The notes beneath the pieces are model-generated. The model saw only the letters and a list, made by a program, of their open reading frames with translations. It ran no database searches and was not told the DNA's origin. Source: Candidula unifasciata (Eukaryota; Mollusca; Gastropoda; Stylommatophora; Geomitridae). Taken from it: DNA of 64,000 bases. The DNA is taken from positions 237,001 through 301,000 of the forward strand of contig CAJHNH020000813.1 of assembly GCA_905116865.2 (NCBI GenBank). The letters are read 5' to 3'. A program made the translations under genes and the position numbers. This document shows positions 28,570-39,935 of the stretch, piece by piece; the stretch's first letter is position 1, and each line of letters starts with the position of its first letter.

Positions 28570-29050
28570 ACGCCAGATTTGTTACGCTTTCATAAGTCTT
28601 GACGTCTACCCAGAATAATTTTGGTATGTGACATATTTATCATATGTTGACTGCACCCTAGCATAATTTAGGTATGTGATGCATTTATTATACGATAACT
28701 GCCCCTAGCATAGTTTTCATGTTGTATTTATCATATATTGAATGTCCCCGCACAGTTTTGGTATGTGACAATTTATCATATGTTGACTGCCCTCTGGAAT
28801 AGTTCTGATATATGTGTTGACTGCTCCTTAGCATACTTTTGGTATGTAACGCATTTATCATAGGTTGACTGCCCCCCAGCATAGTCTTGGTATGTGGCAC
28901 ATTCATCATACTTTTGACTGTCCACTGGCGTAGTTCTGATATATCACATTTATGTTTTGTATATGTTAACTTCTCTCTAGCGTGGTTTGATATGTTAACA
29001 CTATTTTTCTTATGTTTTGACTCCCCTCTGCCATCGTATTTCTTTAAACT
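28570..29050. repeat. Degenerate tandem repeat, roughly 55-60 bp unit
   Basis: About eight units of TTGACTGCCCCTAGCATAGT, TTTGGTATGTGACAC, ATTTATCATA. Diverged and with small indels. It follows the 106-bp duplication by about 90 bp. Confidence 0.75.
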
Positions 29051-29399
29051 GGTATTTAAGTGGATATTTAATCCTCATTAACATCTCAGTCCAGTATGTT
29101 ACTCAGATGTTTCTCCTTGAGGCCTCACTGCATATATAGAAAGCTTTAGCTGAGATTGATGGTGTGTGAGTGTTTGTCAGATAACTTTCCCCAACTTTTA
29201 ACAGTCTGTTATCCAAGATCAGAAATTCTAGAGAGACCAAAATAAATGTAAGATAGTGGTCCTGTTTAGGAGAAGCATTACAGAAACTTCTGTGTGCACC
29301 ATTTGTAAACTTGGCAGAGAGCCCTGTTCGTTCATGTCTGGATTTTGCTGTTGTTTTAGGGCTTAGATGTTCAGTTTGTTAATTATGATTATTTGTCTG

Positions 29400-30365
29400 C
29401 TATAGAGGTTGGACTCCTTGAAAATGTTGTTTGTTGTTGTGTAGAGGTTGGACTCCTTGAAAATGTTGTTTGTTGTTGTGTAGAGGTTGGACTCCTTGAA
29501 AATGTTGTTTGTTGTTGTGTAGAGTTTGGACCGTGAAAATGTTATTTGTTGTTGTGTAGAGGTTGGACCGTGAAAATGTTGTTTGTTGTTGTGTAGAGGT
29601 TGGACCGTGAAAATGTTGTTTGTTGTTGTGTAGAGGTTGGACTCCTTGAAAATGTTGTTTGTTGTTGTGTAGAGGTTGGACCGTGAAAATGTTGTTTGTT
29701 GTTGTGTAGAGGTTGGACCGTGAAAATGTTATTTGTTGTTGTGTAGAGGTTGGACCGTGAAAATGTTGTTTGTTGTTGTGTAGAGGTTGGGCCGTGAAAA
29801 TGTTGTTTGTTGTTGTGTAGAGGTTGGACCGTGAAAATGTTATTTGTTGTTGTGTAGAGGTTGGACCGTGAAAATGTTGTTTGTTGTTGTGTAGAGGTTG
29901 GACCGTGAAAATGTTGTTTGTTGTTGTGTAGAGGTTGGACCGTGAAAATGTTGTTTGTTGTTGTGTAGAGGTTGGACTCCTTGAAAATGTTGTTTGTTGT
30001 TGTGTAGAGGTTGGACCGTGAAAATGTTGTTTGTTGTTGTGTAGAGGTTGGACCGTGAAAATGTTGTTTGTTGTTGTGTAGAGGTTGGACTCCTTGAAAA
30101 TGTTGTTTGTTGTTGTGTAGAGGTTGGACCGTGAAAATGTTGTTTGTTGTTGTGTAGAGGTTGGACCGTGAAAATGTTATTTGTTGTTGTGTAGAGGTTG
30201 GACCGTGAAAATGTTGTTTGTTGTTGTGTAGAGGTTGGACCGTGAAAATGTTGTTTGTTGTTGTGTAGAGGTTGGACTCCTTGAAAATGTTGTTTGTTGT
30301 TGTGTAGAGGTTGGACCGTGAAAATGTTGTTTGTTGTTGTGTAGAGGTTTATCTCCTTGAAAATG
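29400..30365. repeat. 37/39-bp minisatellite, about 26 units
   Basis: Tandem units beginning GTAGAGGTTGGAC and ending TGTTTGTTGTTGT, in two length classes: 37 bp with ..GGACCGTGAAAA and 39 bp with ..GGACTCCTTGAAAA. A third subtype has TTATTTG in place of TTGTTTG. Because 37 is 1 modulo 3, the 181-residue minus-strand ORF (29840-30385) cycles through all three frames of the unit, so it is a repeat artefact. Confidence 0.9.
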
Positions 30366-30639
30366 TTGTCAGTGCTTGGATACATGAGGGCTGGGTGCTT
30401 TTATTAATGAGTAACCCTCTTGAATTTAAACACAGCTTTTGTTTTTTTAATTTGTAACTCATCCTGATCTCATAGGTCACAAGCAAGAATTGTACAGTAA
30501 TTGTAACATATTTTTGTAGGTCACTTCACATTCTGTTTCATAGCTTTAATCTTCAATCATTAATACTTTTTTTTTTTTTTTGAAATAGGCCATGCTTGTG
30601 GTTTGAATGTGTATTATTTCATTTGCTCTAACATCTAAA

Positions 30640-30800
30640 TATGTTAACAACTTGTGGGTTCCTGGACACCTTTTAGGAGGGGACGGGGCTGTAGACTCAC
30701 TGTTCCCTAACAAGCATGTCATAAAAGGCAATTAATGAGGAGTTTGCTGAAATCAGATGTGTTGCCTAACACTTTACACCCTAAGAGCAGTACCTGCTGT
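30640..30800 (+). mobile_element. GAA-tailed repeat family B, 5' part
   Basis: Head (GTGGGTTCCTGGACACC), CCTAACAAGCATGTCATAAAA, and GTTTGCTGAAATCAGATGTG as in 42690-42915. It then diverges; the tail is absent. Confidence 0.6.
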
Positions 30801-31059
30801 GGGACTACTGCCTTTTGGGGATATGAAACTATTGAATTGTTTTTACTGTTGTTGATCCTAGTTTTTTTTTTTTTTTGGTTGATCATTCAAGGTATAACAG
30901 TAGGCTCCAGTTTCTTGTCCTCATGTCAGAGCCAAGGAGTGCTGTCAGTTTCTTTTTGCTGCTTTCACACATTCTCTGTACCTTTGTTTCTTGCATTTCA
31001 CCTTTGTAGGATTCTTGTGTGAAAACCACATTTCTACAACTTTGTCATTTTCATTCATT

Positions 31060-31510
31060 CATTCATTACCCTCTTGTGCCATTATATGTCACATAGGGCT
31101 CATCCGTTCTGCTGTATCCTGTGCAACCAGTTAAATATGGATAGAATCCAGTCCAACATCTTTGGCCTCTCTCATCAGTGTCCTTAGGGTTTCTTTTGGG
31201 TGTCCTCGCATTCTGAATCCATTTATTTTCCATTTTAATGCTTGTTTGGTGATTTCTTTGCTGGTTTTTTTTTCTCAGGTTGTGTCCAGTGTAGCGCCAT
31301 CTTTTCTGTCTTATAACTGTTGATACTTGGGGTTGCCCAGACATTTCTCTGAAGTTTTTCATACTTTTCTGTAATTGTAATTTGCAATTTTTGGTCGTTT
31401 ATGTTTTGTAGTTTCATTTTTATGGGAGGTACAGTTTCAGTTGAGCATTGTACTTGTGGAAATATTTCAACCAGGAACTGGCCCCTTGGGCAAACTGAGT
31501 TGATCAAATT
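31060..31510 (-). mobile_element. LINE C-terminal fragment (RTE-like), frameshifted
   Basis: The minus strand reads MALHWTQPEKKK in one frame and QKRWRYTGHNLRK in another, the 'RRWxxxGHxLRK' block near the end of RTE-like ORFs. Two frames alternate, so it is decayed. 3' part only. Confidence 0.6.
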
Positions 31511-31639
31511 GGGCAGTATCTACTTCTGATCTCCAGTGTATTGGTGAATATATGTTGTATAGCCAAGTAAGAAACCATAAAGATTCATATTTGTTCTGTT
31601 TGTTTCCCCGACTGTTGAGATGCTGACTTAAAAGCTAAG

Positions 31640-31830
31640 GTGGGATGGCCGAAATGCTAGATGCCTGAGTGTCAGCCCAAAGGTATTTGGTTGGATCTAC
31701 ATTAGTTTAGGTTTTTATAAATGACCTATTGCCCTAAAGACCACCCAGTCTAAAACTGTTACCAGGAATCGTCCTGGGAAGTAAAGGCAGCTGTATCCCC
31801 TATTAAGTGCCGATTGGTCCAAAAAATTTT
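31640..31830 (+). mobile_element. tRNA-derived SINE (S1-like)
   Basis: A-box-like GATGGCCGAAATGCTAGATGCC, a B-box-like TTGGTTGGATC, then CTGGGAAGTAAAGGCAGCTG and AAGTGCCGATTGGTCC as in the copy at 25-250. Confidence 0.55.
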
Positions 31831-33345
31831 TAATTTTTTCAGATTGGAATCTGGCACCATGTTCTCAAGGTGTCTATGGCATATCAAGAATCCTTTTTTA
31901 GCTGCAAGTGCCCTCATTTCAAAATTCTGTTGTGTTCATTTACCATTGCTTGTATAGCTGCAGTGTGTTATCAGTTATGAAGTGTAAAGATTATGTTGTT
32001 CTCTCACTGTAGTCACTGTAGTACTCACTGCTTTTTTTTTTTTAAATCATCGAGGTTGATATTGTTTCTTTGTACCTGTGTTGTGACCTTTGCTGTAATA
32101 GAATGTTGACTGTTGTAATGCACTGTTATGAACTGCTGTAAGAGGATGTTGATTCCATTGGGTCACAAAGAGTTAACTTACTTAGTTGTACACCTGTGTC
32201 CCTGATACGTTTCTGTTTTAGCATTGTACCACTGATGCTAAAGCAAGCATGATGACTTAGTCTTTTCTAGCTTGTTAACTCAGTGGTCTTGTAGATTCAT
32301 TCCTATTGTAGCACTGACCCTAGAACAGACATGATGACTTAGTGGTTTGTGGCTTGTAAGTACATCCCGTTGTACTTCTGACCCTAGAGCTATGATTTAT
32401 TGATTCTTAGCTTAGCTTTGTGACTGAAGGTAACGTACATCCTCCATAATACCACTGATCTTGGAGCCATGGGACCATACTGACTCCTAATTTCTCAGCA
32501 CAGCAATCTTTAAGTCCATCCTCATTCTCCATTGTGCCAGATTTCGGGATATTGTGTGACCAGTACATCTCTGCAGTTGGCTCAGCCTCGTAAATCTGTA
32601 CCAGAACTTGTTGGAAGGGGGAAGTGTAATGTCCTGGCTTGTCAGTATCCAACATTTACAGTTGCTCAAGAATGTTAGTGAGAATACAATTTTTAAATAG
32701 TGTCATCAAATGAAGATTTTTTAATCATGTACATTTTTATATAGTGTGTAAACTTACATATTTATCACTTGTTTGCGTGTGAACTGTCAGTTTCGGGGAA
32801 AATGGCATCAGTAAATTAATTACTCAGAGCAAACAAGATGTGAGCCTGAGGACTAGTGTGGAGCAGTAAGCTAATTTCATTAGGATAACTGAGATGTCTG
32901 CATGTCAGCCACATAATTTTGTGAATAAGAAGAAAAGTTGGCTCTGACAGTAGGGTTGTTTGTCATGATACAAATTGTGGTGAAGTGGGGTGTCCATTTA
33001 TCACCATCATCTCTTGCTAACAGCTAATTAAATAACCAAAGAGAGAGTAGACTGATTTCTTACATGTAGACATAATGATAGCATCTGGTGAATGTGTGGT
33101 CTCAGGTTGTTTCCTTCTTGTATGTAACAGTAAACAAATGTATACAAGGACAGTATGATAGGTACTAGATGAGTCTACTTTTTCAAGACAGCTTTTTTTC
33201 ATCTAAATTTTGTTTGTTTCATCTGTGCTCATTTTTGAGACTGATGCTTTAGTTAACATCATAGTACAAATTCGTTTGTCATCAACTTATATTTTCAACA
33301 GAATAAATTTATAAACGAAACCTGGCATATTGTTGTGTTTATGAT
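31830..33345. other. Intergenic DNA, nothing recognised
   Basis: Includes weak repeated wording around 32220-32420 (GCACTGACCCTAGA..ATGATTTA) but no confirmed element. The 60-82-residue ORFs here are not supported. Confidence 0.45.
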
Positions 33346-33349
33346 GTTG

Positions 33350-33645
33350 TCTTCTTCATCTGCCTGTTCTCTGTGGGTTCTGAAGTCCATTTTGGAAAAG
33401 ACTAGACCAACTGCCCCCCTAACAAGCATGTTGTAAGCAGTGACTAATTAGGGTTATTTCCTTCAAAGTCTGAGTGCATCTGCCTGAGAGGTGAGGAACC
33501 AACAGTCTGCATACAAATAAGCCAGATATGAAAATGAATGTGCATGCAAAAGTCAAGTTCTGGAACTTAACCAATGTCCAGAAGTAGATGAACAACCAGA
33601 ACTTTTTGCTGGAGCTAACAGGCAGTGAATGCTAAGAAGAAGCAG
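33350..33645 (+). mobile_element. GAA-tailed interspersed repeat, family A
   Basis: Forward copy: CTCTGTGGGTTCTGAAG head, AACAAGCATGTTGTAAGC, AGTCTGAGTGCATCTGCC, GGAACCAACAGTCTGC, CAGAACTTTTTGCTGGAGC, tail GAAGAAG. Confidence 0.75.
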
Positions 33646-34240
33646 CATTGCTTGTAATCTTCCAGTGGACAGGAGCAGTGTCATAAATGCCCTGTTAGAT
33701 GAATATAGCATTAAGCATGACTGCAAATCCCTACCCAAGCTTGTCAATACAAAAGTGCATCTTGCAGCAGCTGGAAGACACTATGTAAATCAGCATAGAA
33801 CAGACATGGTCAGATGTTTTACATTTGTGGAGCTACTGAACAGGAGGCCAGAATACTTGAGTGTTATAATGATGGTCCTCACTAATCATTTCACTCGTAT
33901 AATCGATGCAGGCGTGCAGGGAAATGAGCAAGCTGATAGGCTTGCAGGTATAGCTGCTGGATAGGGCAGATATTAATGGACCATGCTGTTATTCTGAAGG
34001 AACTACGAGAAGTAGGATGTTTGCGAGAGCCAAGTGATTATTGTGAATCTGCAGCCATGACCAGACTGCAAGAACAAGATGTTAAGAAGAGTGTGGCCAG
34101 ACAAGAGTGCTAGGAAGCCAAAGAAGAATAAGAAATCAACACAGAACTGGTGTCCTGAGCTACTACACGCTGCAGGATTCCCTAAGGAGGGGATCTGAGC
34201 ACTTATGGGCTGAATGGTTCGATCTACATAACGTTAATCG
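33646..34240 (+). mobile_element. RNase H LINE 3' relic
   Basis: Contains [14 protein letters not shown] (33910-33951), the C-terminal RNase H motif, followed by decayed text whose homologue is the minus-strand copy at 56385-56786. Stops and frame changes throughout. Confidence 0.65.
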
Positions 34241-34329
34241 GCTATCCTCCGAATAACGGTCCTAAATTATCGAGGCGGAAAATATACCCTAACATGGCCT
34301 CAGTCACGTGTCAATTGCGCACTTTAGTC

Positions 34330-34680
34330 GCCTCAAAGAAAAAGAATAAAGAGCCTCATAAACCACACTAAATCAGAAAGACAAACTAATGTTAGAATAT
34401 AGCGAACTAAATAAAATAACAAAGAAAAGTGCCAGAGCTGACACAAGAAGATTTATGGAAAATCTAGCAGAAAATGCTGCTAAAGCACAAACCCTACACA
34501 AAATTAACAAGCAAATTTGCGGAAGCAGAAACAATTATCACCCATCAGAGATAACCAAGGCAGACTGCTCACCACAGAACAAAAACAAGAGTGGACTAAA
34601 CACTTCTCCGACCTCTTGAACAGACCTGATCATGAAAATTATCATAGGAACCAGTTGCTAATAAAATTTACAACGATGAG
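34330..34680 (+). mobile_element. LINE inter-domain fragment (between endonuclease and RT)
   Basis: Reads SARADTRRFMENLAENAAKA and then INKQICG, typical of the linker between endonuclease and RT in RTE-like elements. After a frame change it reads TEQKQEWTKHFSDLLNRP. It abuts a minus-strand LINE 3' end at 34680. Confidence 0.65.
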
Positions 34681-34810
34681 TTGAGTTGAGCTGATTCAAG
34701 AACCGACATCACAGCACTTGGGGCTTTCCCATAAGCGCTCCGTCCACACCTTCAGCAGCCAGCGCAGAGTTCCGATACCAATTGTGCCAGTAGCATTCTG
34801 ATTATACTGT
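34675..34810 (-). mobile_element. RNase H LINE 3' end with TGAGT-type tail
   Basis: Starts GATGAGTTGAGTTGAGCTG (the 3' tail read backwards), then ACCGACATCACAGCACTTGG and CAGCCAGCGCAGAGTTCC, as in 47232 and 58640. Only the last ~120 bp of the element remain. Confidence 0.7.
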
Positions 34811-35340
34811 TGTGTGCTAAAGTTGCTTAGTGGGTAGACAGCACATGACCAAGTGTCCTGGGTATGATTCACACTCCAAACTGTCGTACCCAACTCGCGC
34901 ACAAACTGTCAGGAAAACTCAACTTCATGTTGCCGCCATATATGAACATTAATTGTCTCAAGTATGAACAGGGATACACAAACCAGCACATATATAATGC
35001 GGTAGCAGTAATCATGCAAAGCACTGGCTAATCATGAAATTAATGTCCCACACTTCTCTCACTCAACTGGTACAGCGCCGCTCTCTCTCTGACAGCCTAC
35101 ACTAGCTGCAACCACACGCTGAGCTGATCGCTATAGGGCCTAGGTCTCCAGCTTACCTCTCCTACTCAACTTGATTACTGTTGCTCTATGCGTAGCAGAC
35201 ACTGTCATAGTGGACGGTCGGCTCACTGATACCACTGTCGAAACCAACGCAAGGCGTATGGCCCGCAGCTGGGATCGAACCCGGTACCCCGGAATTACGA
35301 GGCGTTCGCATCGACTTAGCCACAGAGCCGACAACCCCAG
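34810..35340 (-). mobile_element. tRNA-derived SINE (family S2) with complete Pol III promoter
   Basis: In reverse from about 35335: GTGGCTAAGTCGATGCG (A box), then GGTACCGGGTTCGATCCC (B box, perfect GGTTCGATCCC), about 30 bp apart as in a tRNA, then a long unique body reaching perhaps 34850. It is the best-preserved tRNA-like head in the window, yet it lacks a closing acceptor stem, so it is a SINE and not a tRNA gene. Confidence 0.65.
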
Positions 35341-35649
35341 TATATATTCACATGCCTAATCCCCATGAGACGCTCACGGTTATGCGGGATTCCCCTTCAT
35401 TGAGAACCCCATACTTGTTCATGCGACTGCTGCAATCCACGCACCAAGTATGATAAACCGCCCTCACTGGGCTGACACCTCGTGAACCCACTGGTCCATC
35501 CAGCCCTAAGTCAACACCGACTTATAATAATATTGACTCAAGCCGATATGGCGTCGCCTGGCTCAAGTCAACACTGTCCCAAATATTGACTCAGGTCACC
35601 GGTCATTTCAGTTGACTCACGAAAACATAGTTTGCACGACAGTGTCCCT

Positions 35650-36010
35650 AAAAATGTAAATGTTGCACCCCCCCCCCGCCCCCTCCTTTTCCGAATCTGC
35701 ATGCAACATACACGTCCGTCTTGCCTTTCCTCTGAGCGTCAAGTATCGGCCAGATCCCCTCGTCATTTCCGCTGCATCACTCTCACCAGACTGTGCTGAT
35801 CCGTTTGCTCCTCCGAATTGTACATGTTCTTCCACAAGACCCTAACCTCGTATGCCTTATCATGCATCAATATTCCACTAAAAAGTGCAGAGCCAGCCAG
35901 CCTCTCCGGTTGTTCATTCCCCAGCACACCCGCATTCCCTGAAGAAAAGATCAGACAATGCTCCTTACCCATGACCTCCCATGTGAAGCATGACACTCTG
36001 CACGAAACAT
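35650..36010 (-). mobile_element. RNase H LINE fragment
   Basis: The minus strand reads SSGNAGVLGNEQPERLAGSA and then MHDKAYEVRVLWKNMYNSEE, aligned with 58663-59000 and 47239-47487. Frame breaks separate it from a downstream [10 protein letters not shown] block. A C-run (about 8) lies at 35670. Confidence 0.7.
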
Positions 36011-36375
36011 GCCACAGTATTTCATTTTCGCCTATGGATGTACTATGACGAATACTGCCCAGGCGTACTTCCTAATTATCTTTTCAACGGCCAAGCGACA
36101 AAAAGAACGATACCACATTATACCTTGTCCCCTGTAATCATTAAAACAAATGGTTCAGTCATAGTGTTTTGAATAATAGCTATTAACTTTGGCTTGTGCT
36201 GCATATATGTATCCAACAAAGAAAGAAAGATGCTTGTAAGTGATTATGAGTTGTAAGTTTGTTCTGCAATGTACAACATTGAATTAATTAATTGTGCTTA
36301 AATATGTTCTAGTTTTAGCATTCTCCGTAATATGAACTAAGACGCAGTTATCAAACAGGAAGGAGTGTGTGTCTT

Positions 36376-36483
36376 TTAACCCCACCAGGACCGTACAACG
36401 AGCGACCAACACCTGGTGATCTAAAGTACCACCCTTTGGATGAGGATCACCCGGCACAAGTCCCAGAAACCAAGAAGAGTTAA
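36376..36483. mobile_element. 108-bp TTAA-bounded element (family M2)
   Basis: Begins TTAACCCCACCAGGACCG and ends CCAAGAAGAGTTAA. Outer TTAA on both sides, ends only partly inverted. A diverged reverse copy lies at 26548-26642, and a start of similar form (TTAACCCTACCAGACCG) occurs at 63699. TTAA boundaries suggest a piggyBac-type non-autonomous element. Confidence 0.5.
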
Positions 36484-36534
36484 TGAGAAGTAATACGGCC
36501 GCGGATAGAGCGATTTAAAGTAGATGTTGTGGTA

Positions 36535-36830
36535 ATGATGATAATGATGATGATGATGATAATGTGCTAAGTGGCCAAACAAATTATTATAATACTAAAA
36601 TGTCTGCAATAATATTAAATTATAAACAAAAAAATTTTAAGAAAATTTCGATTTTTGGATAAAGGGGGATTAGCCCCTTTTTTGGTGTCAACTCTGGTAC
36701 CCATTTCCTAGAGGCTGGGTGAACCCTGGGAACCGCCTGGTTTCGAACACCGACCGTGGCTGCAGCGAGTCGCAGCTGGATTTGAAAGCGAGCCTCCTGT
36801 CGGCTGCGCTAACGCGGCTAATTCTCAGTG
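36535..36830 (-). mobile_element. tRNA-derived SINE with (ATC)n tail
   Basis: In reverse: GCGTTAGCGCAGCCGACAGG (A box), CGCTTTCAAATCC (B box), AAATGGGTACCAGAG (core shared with S1), then an AT-rich 3' part ending in repeated ATC. A related 3' part without the head lies at 39775-39920. Confidence 0.65.
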
Positions 36831-36884
36831 TCTTCGTGTGTTGAGACCCTTGATGCTCGTTATAAAAGAAATCAAAGACGAATG

Positions 36885-37300
36885 CAGAATTAAGAATCGA
36901 AATCACAGCACTATGAATATTTCCATAAGCTCTCAGTCTCCATCTTCAGCAGCGAGATAATAGCTCCAGTTCCACCAGTAACTGTCTGATTGTATATCAG
37001 TTTCGCCTTTCCATTGAGTGTTGTATGGCGACTATATCCACTGGACACTCCTCACAATGCCATTCTCCTCAGACAGTGATGATCTATTTGTGCCTCTGCA
37101 CTGTTCACTCTCTCTCAAAGGACCCTTATAACATCTAGCTTGTCATACATCAATTCACCACCAAGTGGTGCAGAACTAGCCAGTTTATCCCGATGTTCGT
37201 TTCCCAACACTTGGTGTGACCTCGAAAAAAATACCAAAAGGACGCACGGAGCATACATGTTTCATCTTTCTCAACATGCTGTGTGAGTCGGTTACAATTA
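36885..37300 (-). mobile_element. RNase H LINE 3' fragment
   Basis: Starts ATTAAGAATCGAAATCACAG, continues with ATCTTCAGCAGCGAGATA, TCGCCTTTCCATTGAGTG and CATCAATTCACCACCAAGTG, matching 58640-59000 in order. Non-coding by decay. Confidence 0.65.
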
Positions 37301-37539
37301 CGACAAGTGTATACGGCTGGTTCTCACGCTAGCGGAAGGCGGCAATGACTGTCTCCACCTCCATTCTAAAACTAGACGTTGTATCATATGCTTTGTTGCA
37401 TTAGCGACGTCCATTCGCTTTTGTTGTGATTTTTTTTTTCGCGAAGCAAGCTAAACCAAGCAAGAAGAAGAAGAAGATGAGGAGAAGGACGAGGAAAAGG
37501 AGGTGAAAAGAAAAGAGAAAAATAAAAATAAGAGAACGT

Positions 37540-37687
37540 TTATATCTGCCATTTCATATTTTCCGGCTGCCAAAAGCGCCCTGTGCAGCCCGTAAGAGGG
37601 GAGACAACTGTGGGTGTATCGATCGTTGACGTCAACAACATCAACTCAAGTCTGCTGGCTGTCTGGCTGCAGGGAAGGAGCTTGACT
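37540..37687 (+). promoter_or_regulatory. LMBRD2: Candidate LMBRD2 promoter / first non-coding exon with CRE site
   Basis: A locally GC- and CpG-richer patch with a perfect palindromic CRE, TGACGTCA, at 37627-37634. A strong donor GTGAGT begins at 37688. The first LMBRD2 coding exon starts at an acceptor (41787/41788) with 41 bases of 5' UTR, so an upstream non-coding exon must exist, and this patch is the best candidate. No TATA box is evident, as is common for housekeeping genes. Position and function are inferred. Confidence 0.35.
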
Positions 37688-37739
37688 GTGAGTAATGAGA
37701 GAAAGGACACCCCGCAACCTCTGCCTGTTTCATAATACA

Positions 37740-38475
37740 CAGTTTGTGTTGCTTATTGTGAGTATTTGTTCATCTGTTGTTATAGCTGCATTACCAGTAG
37801 GTTTATAAATTATCACCCGGTGCAGTTTTATATTTCAGAAAAGCAGAAATATGATGGGAAGTAGTCTTAGATGGTATTTTGTTTTTATGCTCCACGTTCA
37901 TGTCAACAGTAATATCCTATCCATGGTTTGTGTTTTATGCAATAGGGTTACATTATCATAAGATTTTATTGCGCCCCTATTATACAATGTTTGTCCATTT
38001 TATGTTTGTTATACAGTTTATTCATAGAGATATACGCCATTGTTAACCGTTTATGTTTATGTAATTAGTTATAGTGATAGTTGTGAAGTGTTACAAATCT
38101 AATAAGGAGTGGTAAGTATTTGAGAATCATTATGTTAATAATTTAGGTAAACAGTAGGTTTGGTCGGTATATATATAAATAGTATGTTCAGTAGTATTGC
38201 CGGTTCTCCGTTATAGTTGGTTAATGAAAATTAATGTAATTAAAATAGGTAAAAAAATTAATTAGACATCTGTAATTCGTTTATTAATAAAGATCTGATA
38301 ATATTAATAATAGCTGTTTTAGCACCATAGGATTTTACATTAGAGGGCCAGGGGATGTAATGCCTGATGGCTGGAATTTTGAAATTCCAGCAGTGCAATA
38401 CATTAACACAAAGCACACCACTACAACTGCTGTACAACATACACATATTATTTATCAAAGTGATCAGGAAAGTAT
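37740..38475. other. AT-rich intronic or intergenic DNA, nothing recognised
   Basis: No ORF, repeat family or motif that I can support. Confidence 0.5.
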
Positions 38476-38480
38476 AGGGA

Positions 38481-38626
38481 TTAACTCTTTCAGTCCCAAG
38501 GAACGCATCATATGTTCACAGGTTCCTACCTAGAAGCCCAGAGAACCCAAGATGCGCTGATTTTACGTCTCTATTGACTACCCCTTGGGCCTCTGGGGCT
38601 AAATCCTGTGGGACTCAAAGAGTTAA
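38481..38626. mobile_element. TTAA-flanked 146-bp MITE (family M1)
   Basis: TTAACTCTTTCAGTCCCA at the left and TGGGACTCAAAGAGTTAA at the right form an 18-bp inverted pair with one mismatch, including TTAA on both sides. Same length as the copy at 57280-57425. No coding capacity. Confidence 0.8.
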
Positions 38627-38629
38627 TAC

Positions 38630-39690
38630 TGAAGTATCAGTCAATCCAGTGTCCTCTCCACACTGACATCCTAAGTGAAGCGCATTACAATGTCTTTGAG
38701 CCTCTTTTGCGTTATAAAGTGAACCCCATTCTCCCCAGCCATCCAACAGAAGGTTGGGATCTCAACTCCCAGTGGAAACCAGGTGGACAACACACAAGGT
38801 AAAAGAATGAGTCCACTCTCCCTCTAAAGAGATCCTGAAATTGATAATACAGGGCTAAAAAATGGATCTAAAAACCACAGTGAAACACAACTTTTGCTAC
38901 TATAGATAAATATACAATGAGCTCTTTTGCTGGTGTAAATCCGGGTTGCAATCACAGAAAAGAAGAAATCTCTTTACCTAAGGTTGGCTGCAGTGGATCT
39001 CAGGCACTATCCTTGTCTCTTGCCCTTGTTATACACTCTCTAAGATGGCTGCTTTTCCCTCTGCATTTCATCTCCCACCCCCTTCCAGACTCCCCATTTG
39101 AACTTGATGTCTACTTTTTGCTGGATTGTCTTCAACTTTTCTTCCAGTATGCTTTTTAAAAGAGTGTTATGTTCTGTGTTGAAGGTTGGTCGCACAAAAT
39201 TTGATAGACGGAAAAGCTGAGCCATTAAACTACCAGCATCTACTTAGTATATACCGAGGTTAACACCAGAAGTCTCTTTAAAACCTGACGCTAAAAAACT
39301 GAACAGGACTAGAGAAAAAGAAGAAAAATATGTGTCTTTTAGCAGGGTCAAAATCTGTAAAGTATTACTTTCAACTCTCCAGTTATTTCCCAATATTAGG
39401 ATACCCTGCAAAAAGTAGTTGTATTAGTCTTGAAATATTACTGAACAAACAGATGACATATTAGGACAAGTTAGTAAAGTAAAATAATGTATTTCCTGCT
39501 CACTTTCATGGTGCTCAAGGAAAATTCCATAAAATATACCCTAAGCAAATTAAATATCAAAGTAAACTACATACAAACATATAAATAAAATGTAAATATA
39601 ATCTGCAATAATTATTTTAGTGGAAATTAAAAAAAAAAACTTGCAGAAGGTGTGCTGTCAAGAAATCTTTGGTGGGGTTAAGGGGAAAAC
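38630..39690. other. Intron/intergenic DNA, nothing recognised
   Basis: Short ORFs at 38917-39159 and elsewhere lack support. A G(22) run ends the stretch at 39698-39719. Confidence 0.45.
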
Positions 39691-39935
39691 AAGAGGTGGG
39701 GGGGGGGGGGGGGGGGGGGTTAGAACCCCTATAAAATACCCCTAGTGGCTCAAGACATTGGTCTTGTTTAAGTGGTAATAATAATTGTTAATAATGTGCT
39801 GAATGGCAAATCAGTGCAGTAATATATTTGAAATTATATTAAATGTATAAACAAATACATTTAAAGGGGCGACTGTCCTTGTTTGAGAAGGGGGAAGGGG
39901 GAAACGGCCAAGTCTCCTTTCAAATTGTTCTAGGG

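Noticed and set aside
29400..30365. Possible CRISPR array
   Set aside because: Units are contiguous without unique spacers, and the surrounding genes are eukaryotic. The same applies to 60370-62130 and 945-1532.
29840..30385. 181-codon minus-strand ORF with repeated LHNNKQHF/TSTQQQTTF peptides
   Set aside because: It is the translation of the 37/39-bp minisatellite; the reading frame of the unit changes each 37-bp step, so no constant peptide repeat is kept and there is no coding context.
35250..35340. Possible functional tRNA gene
   Set aside because: A and B boxes are present but no acceptor stem pairing is visible, and it continues into a SINE-like body.
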